DNA of 11,596 nt from Desulfobulbus sp. (GTDB taxonomy: Bacteria; Pseudomonadota; Gammaproteobacteria; Burkholderiales; Rhodocyclaceae), in NCBI GenBank assembly GCA_009782025.1, contig WQUQ01000188.1:1-11596 (forward strand), in the 5' to 3' direction. Shown here piece after piece: positions 7,874 through 11,596 of the stretch. Numbering within the stretch: position 1 is the stretch's first letter; each line of letters starts with the position of its first letter. The notes under the pieces were generated by a model. The model did not search any database, was not told the DNA's origin, and worked only from the letters and a program-made list of their open reading frames with translations. A program made the position numbers and the translations under genes.

Positions 7874-8524
7874 ATGATCGTCGCCAGCAACCTGACCAAA
7901 CGCTACCCCGGCGGCTTCGAGGCCGTGCGCGATGTCAGCTTCGAGATCAGCGCCGGGCAGATGGTGCTGATCGGCGGCCATTCCGGGGCCGGCAAGACGA
8001 CGCTGGTCAAGCTGATCGCCGCCATCGAACGGCCCACCGCCGGCAGTCTGGTGGTCGGCGGGCAGAACCTGTCGGCCCTGCGGCGCAGCGCCATTCCCTA
8101 CGTGCGCCGGCATTTCGGTCTGGTTTTTCAGGATCAGAAATTGTTGTTCGACCGCAGCGCGCTGGATAACGTGCTGCTGCCGCTGTTGATCGCCGGCCTG
8201 CCGCGCCGCGACGCCATCCGCCGCGCCCAGGCGGCGCTCGACAAGGTCGGGTTGCTGGCGCGCGAGAAGGCCAACCCGATCGCCCTTTCCGGCGGCGAGC
8301 AGCAGCGCCTGGCCATCGCCCGCGCCGTGGTCAATCGGCCCACCGTGCTGCTGGCCGACGAGCCGACCGCCAATCTCGACGCCGAATCAGCGCGCGCCAT
8401 TCTCGATCTGTTCGCCGATTTTCATCGCGTCGGCGTCACCGTCGTCGTCGCCACCCATGATGAAAGCTGGATCGGGCGCTACCATCCGAATGTCCTTCGC
8501 CTGGATCGCGGGAGGCTGCTGTGA
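7874..8524 (+). CDS. ftsE: Cell division ATP-binding protein FtsE
   Basis: 216-aa ABC ATPase of the FtsEX complex, which sits at the septum under the inner membrane and activates peptidoglycan amidases through periplasmic EnvC-like partners. Visible motifs: Walker A GHSGAGKT (35-42, where the His is characteristic of FtsE), Q-loop FQDQ (85-88), signature LSGGEQQR (138-145), Walker B VLLADEPT (158-165), D-loop NLDA (167-170) and H-loop THD (H195). The frame extends upstream to a TTG at 7831, but the ATG at 7874 gives the standard N-terminus MIVASNLTKRYP. No clear Shine-Dalgarno is seen. The stop overlaps the ftsX GTG start as GTGA. Confidence 0.96.
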   Translation: MIVASNLTKRYPGGFEAVRDVSFEISAGQMVLIGGHSGAGKTTLVKLIAAIERPTAGSLVVGGQNLSALRRSAIPYVRRHFGLVFQDQKLLFDRSALDNVLLPLLIAGLPRRDAIRRAQAALDKVGLLAREKANPIALSGGEQQRLAIARAVVNRPTVLLADEPTANLDAESARAILDLFADFHRVGVTVVVATHDESWIGRYHPNVLRLDRGRLL

Positions 8525-9420
8525 GCGCCTGGCTGACCCAGCACCGCGCCGCGCTGGCGAGCGCCTTCCGCCGGCTGTTCGCAACGCCGATGAGCACCGT
8601 GCTGTCGCTGCTGGTGATCGGCATTGCGCTGACCTTGCCGGCTTTCGGCTACGTGCTGCTCGATAATTTGCGCGAACTCGGCAGCCGCGCCGCCGGCGTC
8701 AAGCAGATCAGCGTGTTCATGGAAACCAGCGCCAGCCGCAAGGACGCCGACGAAATCCAAAACCGGCTACGCCAGGCCGGCGGCCTCGGCTGGCGTTTCG
8801 TGCCGCGCGAAGAGGCCCTGCAACGCTTGCAGCAAGCCGAGGGCATGGCCGAAATCGTCGCCAGCCTGCCGCGCAATCCCTTGCCCGACGCTTTCGTCAT
8901 TGAACCGAAAGACACCGAACCAGCAGCCCTTGAAGCCCTTGGCCAGGAACTGAGCCGTTGGCCGAAAGTCGCCCACGTGCAACTCGACTCGGCCTGGGTC
9001 AAACGCTTCGACGCCTTCCTGCGTCTTGGCCGGCTGGCCCTGGCGCTGCTTGCCGGGCTGTTCGCCGCCGGGCTGGTGGCCGTCACCTTCAACACCATCC
9101 GCCTGCAAGTCATGGCCCAGGCCGCCGAAATCGAGGTGGCGCGAATGATCGGCGCCACCGACGCCTTCATCCGCCGGCCGTTTTACTACTACGGCGCGCT
9201 ACAGGGCGCTTTGGGCGGCCTGCTCGCCGCCGCTCTGGTGCTGGGCGGACTGCGCCTGCTCAACGGGCCGGCCGGCGAACTGGCGGCGCTTTACGGCGCC
9301 GCTTTCGCCCTGCAAGCGCCGGCCGCTCACGGCGTGGCCGTGCTCGCCCTCGGCGGCGCGCTGCTCGGCTGGCTTGGCGCGCAGTTGTCGGTCAGCCTGT
9401 CGCTGCGACGGTTCGATTAA
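8521..9420 (+). CDS. ftsX: Cell division protein FtsX (permease-like subunit)
   Basis: 299-aa integral membrane partner of FtsE. Topology matches FtsX: TM1 at about 24-48, a periplasmic domain of about 120 residues (49-168) that would contact the hydrolase activator, then TM2 (170-192), TM3 (222-245) and TM4 (269-291). The cytoplasmic loop with EIEVARMIGATDAFIRRPF (203-221) between TM2 and TM3 is the conserved FtsE-contact region. The N-terminal cytoplasmic extension found in E. coli is absent, making this a compact form. It starts with GTG at 8521 inside the ftsE stop (GTGA), so translation is coupled. The TAA stop is immediately followed by an inverted-repeat element. Confidence 0.96.
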   Translation: MSAWLTQHRAALASAFRRLFATPMSTVLSLLVIGIALTLPAFGYVLLDNLRELGSRAAGVKQISVFMETSASRKDADEIQNRLRQAGGLGWRFVPREEALQRLQQAEGMAEIVASLPRNPLPDAFVIEPKDTEPAALEALGQELSRWPKVAHVQLDSAWVKRFDAFLRLGRLALALLAGLFAAGLVAVTFNTIRLQVMAQAAEIEVARMIGATDAFIRRPFYYYGALQGALGGLLAAALVLGGLRLLNGPAGELAALYGAAFALQAPAAHGVAVLALGGALLGWLGAQLSVSLSLRRFD

Positions 9421-9580
9421 ACCTAAAAACCGTGGTTGGACGCGCCTGAGCAGGCCGTCATCGGGTGGACTGGCAAGGCGTAGCGGCTTCACCCAAATGG
9501 CGACGCTCATCAAAGCCGGGAAAGGTTGTGCTCATGCGGATTTCGCAAGGATCACAAGCGGTCAACTACGGTTTTTAGGT
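9421..9580. mobile_element. MITE-like non-coding element with terminal inverted repeats
   Basis: The ends are perfect 13-bp inverted repeats: ACCTAAAAACCGT at 9421-9433 and its complement at 9568-9580. Similarity continues inward to about 20 of 23 bases. TAA flanks both sides (9418-9420 and 9581-9583), fitting a 3-bp target duplication of the kind IS5-group elements can make. The interior contains no credible gene but has short hairpins: GCCT/AGGC at 9444-9455, GGGTG/CACCC at 9463-9494 and TGCG/CGCA at 9535-9547. This fits a non-autonomous element moved by a transposase encoded elsewhere; a chromosomal intergenic palindromic repeat is the main alternative. It lies exactly between the convergent genes ftsX and rraA. 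Confidence 0.65.
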
Positions 9581-10071
9581 TAAAGCAGCGGCCGGCTGGA
9601 GACCAGCACGCCGTCCTCGTCGGCATACAACCATTCGCCGGGGTTGAAGGTGACGCCGCCGAAGGTGACGGCGATGTTGCGTTCGCCGACGCCTTTTTTG
9701 ATGCTTTTTTGCGGATGCGTGTTGAGCGCGCGCACGCCGAGGGCGATGCCGGCGATGTCGCCCGAATCGCGGATACAGCCGTACACCACGACGCCGGCCC
9801 AGCCGTTTTTGGCGGCCAGGATCGCCAACTGGTCGCCGACCAGGGCGCAGCGCAGCGAGCCGCCGCCGTCGATGACCAGCACCTTGCCCTGGCCGTTTTC
9901 GGCAAAGGCTTCACGCACCAGCGAGTTGTCCTCGAACAACTTGAGCGTGGCGATCTGGCCGCTGAAGCTGGCTTTGCTGCCGTAACGCTGGAACATCGGG
10001 GCGACGACGAAGAGGCTTTTACCGAGTTCGGCTTCATGGGCGTCGCAGAGGTCGGGGGTTTTGAAGGTCAT
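9580..10071 (-). CDS. rraA: RraA-family protein (RNase E activity regulator / aldolase-like)
   Basis: 163-aa RraA fold protein. RraA forms a ring-shaped trimer that binds RNase E and dampens mRNA decay; close relatives with the same fold are 4-hydroxy-4-methyl-2-oxoglutarate/oxaloacetate aldolases. Conserved features: TPDLCDAHE near the N-terminus (5-13), [15 protein letters not shown] (69-83), [13 protein letters not shown] (90-102) with the Arg101-Asp102 pair that binds substrate and metal in the aldolase members, and [11 protein letters not shown] (147-157). The ATG at 10071 has a good ribosome binding site, AGGGAG, 7 bases upstream on the minus strand. The regulator and aldolase roles cannot be separated from sequence alone. 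It lies downstream of clpA but beyond that gene's terminator. Confidence 0.9.
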   Translation of the reverse strand: MTFKTPDLCDAHEAELGKSLFVVAPMFQRYGSKASFSGQIATLKLFEDNSLVREAFAENGQGKVLVIDGGGSLRCALVGDQLAILAAKNGWAGVVVYGCIRDSGDIAGIALGVRALNTHPQKSIKKGVGERNIAVTFGGVTFNPGEWLYADEDGVLVSSRPLL

Positions 10072-10089
10072 GGTTTATCTCCCTGGCAG

Positions 10090-10115
10090 AAAAAAAGCCA
10101 TGCGGCGCATGGCTT
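10090..10115 (-). terminator. Factor-independent terminator downstream of clpA
   Basis: Read on the minus strand, AAGCCATGC (10115-10107), a 3-base loop GCC, and GCATGGCTT (10103-10095) form a perfect 9-bp stem. The transcript then has seven consecutive U residues (A-run at 10090-10096 on the plus strand, partly within the stem). It begins 17 bases after the clpA stop. Its end is only 5 bases from the rraA ribosome binding site (10084-10079). Confidence 0.88.
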
Positions 10116-10132
10116 GTTGATATGAGGGTGGA

Positions 10133-11596
10133 TCAGGCGACGGCGGCTTCGCTCTTTTCTTCGGCGAAATCGAGGCGAATCTTGCCTTCGGCGTCGAGGT
10201 CGACGGTGACCTCGCCGCCGCTGGCCAGGCGGCCGAACAGCAGTTCGTCGGCCAGCGCCGAGCGGATCGTGTCCTGGATCAGGCGGGCCATCGGTCGCGC
10301 GCCCATCAACGGGTCGAAGCCTTTTTCGGCCAGATGTTCCTTGACCGCCTCGGTGAAATGAGCCTCGACCTTCTTCTCGTGCAACTGTTCTTCAAGCTGC
10401 ATCAGGAACTTGTCGACGACGCGCAGGATGATGTCGTGATCGAGCGGCGCGAAAGAGATGGTGGCATCCAGGCGATTGCGGAATTCCGGCGTGAACAGCC
10501 GCTTGATTTCGGCCATTTCGTCGCCGACCTGCCGGCTGCTGGTGAAGCCCATGCTGGATTTTTGCAGGTCGGCGGCCCCGGCATTGGTGGTCATGATGAT
10601 GACGACATTGCGAAAATCGGCCTTGCGCCCGTTGTTGTCGGTCAGCGCGCCGTGATCCATCACTTGCAGCAGGATGTTGAAAATATCCGGGTGGGCTTTT
10701 TCGATCTCGTCGAGCAGCAGCACGCAATACGGTTTTTTGGTGACCGCCTCGGTCAACAGGCCGCCCTGCTCGAAGCCGACGTAGCCCGGCGGCGCACCAA
10801 TCAGCCGCGAGACGGCGTGGCGCTCCATGTATTCGCTCATGTCGAAGCGCAGCAATTCGATGCCCATGCAATAAGCCAGTTGCCGGGCGACCTCGGTCTT
10901 GCCGACGCCGGTCGGGCCGCTGAACAGGAAGGAGCCGATGGGTTTATCCGGGTGGCCCAGCCCGGAGCGGGCCATCCTGATCGCCCGCGTCAGCGCGTCG
11001 ATGGCCTTGTCCTGGCCGAAAACGACGGCTTTGAGGTCGCGGTCGAGGTTTTTCAGCGCGCCGCGGTCGTCCAGCGTCACGTGTTGCGACGGAATGCGGG
11101 CGATCTTGGCGACGATTTCCTCGATGTCGGTCTTGCTGATGGTCTTTTTCTGCTTCGACTTGGGCAGGATGCGCTGGGCGGCCCCGGCTTCGTCGATGAC
11201 GTCGATGGCCTTGTCGGGTAGATGGCGGTCGGTGATGTAGCGGGCCGACAGTTCGGCCGCCGATGAAATGGCCGTCGCCGAATACTTGATGCCGTGGTGC
11301 GCCTCGAAACGCGCCTTCAGCCCCTTGAGAATCTCCACCGTCTCGGCCACCGACGGCTCGGTCACGTCGATTTTCTGGAAGCGCCGGGAAAGTGCGCTGT
11401 CCTTCTCGAAAATGCCGCGAAATTCGGTGTAGGTCGTCGCCCCGATGCACTTCAACTGGCCGGTGGACAGCGCCGGCTTCAACAGGTTGGAGGCGTCGAG
11501 CGTGCCGCCGGAGGCGGAACCGGCCCCGATCAGGGTATGAATTTCGTCGATGAACAGAATCGCCTCCGGGTTATTGCCCAGTTGCTTGAGCACGCC
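10133..11596 (-). CDS. clpA: ATP-dependent Clp protease ATP-binding subunit ClpA (partial, N-terminus outside window)
   Basis: AAA+ unfoldase that feeds N-degron and other substrates into ClpP. Only the last 487 residues are visible; the reading frame continues past 11596, so the N domain and the D1 Walker A lie outside. In window numbering: D1 Walker B ILFIDEIH (13-20), the D1 arginine-rich SRRF (70-73), a short ClpA-type linker without the long ClpB middle domain, D2 Walker A GPTGVGKT (227-234), pore-loop segment GAPPGYVG (267-274), D2 Walker B VLLLDE (292-297), and D2 small domain with GARPMARLIQ (432-441). The ClpP-docking loop region reads SSMGFTS (347-353), so the protein should dock ClpP; ClpB has no such loop. 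The valine near the edge coded by GTG is internal, not a start. clpS would be expected nearby upstream but is not in view. Confidence 0.96.
   Translation of the reverse strand, partial: GVLKQLGNNPEAILFIDEIHTLIGAGSASGGTLDASNLLKPALSTGQLKCIGATTYTEFRGIFEKDSALSRRFQKIDVTEPSVAETVEILKGLKARFEAHHGIKYSATAISSAAELSARYITDRHLPDKAIDVIDEAGAAQRILPKSKQKKTISKTDIEEIVAKIARIPSQHVTLDDRGALKNLDRDLKAVVFGQDKAIDALTRAIRMARSGLGHPDKPIGSFLFSGPTGVGKTEVARQLAYCMGIELLRFDMSEYMERHAVSRLIGAPPGYVGFEQGGLLTEAVTKKPYCVLLLDEIEKAHPDIFNILLQVMDHGALTDNNGRKADFRNVVIIMTTNAGAADLQKSSMGFTSSRQVGDEMAEIKRLFTPEFRNRLDATISFAPLDHDIILRVVDKFLMQLEEQLHEKKVEAHFTEAVKEHLAEKGFDPLMGARPMARLIQDTIRSALADELLFGRLASGGEVTVDLDAEGKIRLDFAEEKSEAAVA

Noticed and set aside
8521..9420. 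FtsX as truncated because it is shorter than the E. coli protein
   Set aside because: All four membrane segments and the periplasmic domain are present; only the variable N-terminal cytoplasmic extension is missing, and the GTGA overlap supports the start.
9421..9580. The inverted repeats around 9421-9580 as a simple bidirectional terminator hairpin
   Set aside because: The arms are separated by over 130 bases and flanked by duplicated TAA, which fits a transposable element better than a terminator; some effect on RNA 3' ends is still possible.
10334..11221. 295-codon plus-strand open frame within clpA
   Set aside because: Shadow of the conserved AAA+ coding sequence on the minus strand.

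Overview
The window looks like a chromosomal segment of a high-GC betaproteobacterium, most likely of the Rhodocyclales (Dechloromonas/Accumulibacter-like). The basis is the gene order (M16 peptidase pair, rsmD, coaD and a YfhL-type ferredoxin divergent from ftsY, followed by ftsE-ftsX) and the GC-rich codon use. This assignment is inference from the sequence alone; no database was searched. Almost all of it is core housekeeping DNA. I did not find a clearly new multi-gene system. The accessory parts are a vapBC toxin-antitoxin pair and a small non-coding element with terminal inverted repeats.

Layout. 35-1987 (+) encodes a dynamin-family GTPase. It faces a minus-strand operon across a strong, nearly symmetrical terminator (2002-2038). 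Read in transcription order from about 6080 down to 2054, that operon is: catalytic M16 zinc peptidase, degenerate M16 partner, rsmD (16S rRNA G966 methyltransferase), coaD (phosphopantetheine adenylyltransferase) and a 2[4Fe-4S] ferredoxin. The first four genes overlap by 1 to 4 bases, and two of the junctions use TTG starts embedded in TTGA. A 107-bp divergent intergenic region (6030-6136) carries plausible promoters for this operon and for ftsY.

6137-9420 (+) holds ftsY (SRP receptor), a vapB-vapC pair, and ftsE-ftsX (ABC complex controlling septal peptidoglycan hydrolysis). ftsY and ftsEX are commonly adjacent in proteobacteria, so vapBC looks like an insertion between them. ftsX is followed by a 160-bp element (9421-9580) with 13-bp perfect inverted ends and TAA on each side. 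It has no coding capacity, as in a MITE, and sits exactly in what appear to have been overlapping stop codons of the convergent genes ftsX and rraA.

9580-11596 (-) holds rraA (RNase E inhibitor/aldolase-like) and the C-terminal two thirds of clpA, which runs off the right edge. A factor-independent terminator for clpA ends only 5 bases before the rraA ribosome binding site, which raises the question of how rraA is transcribed.

Functional themes are membrane protein targeting (FtsY), cell division (FtsEX), envelope proteolysis (M16 pair), cytosolic proteolysis (ClpA), RNA turnover and modification (RraA, RsmD), CoA synthesis (CoaD), and electron transfer or Fe-S supply (ferredoxin). No tRNA, rRNA, CRISPR array, riboswitch or replication origin was seen. 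No gene-free stretch exceeds 300 bases.
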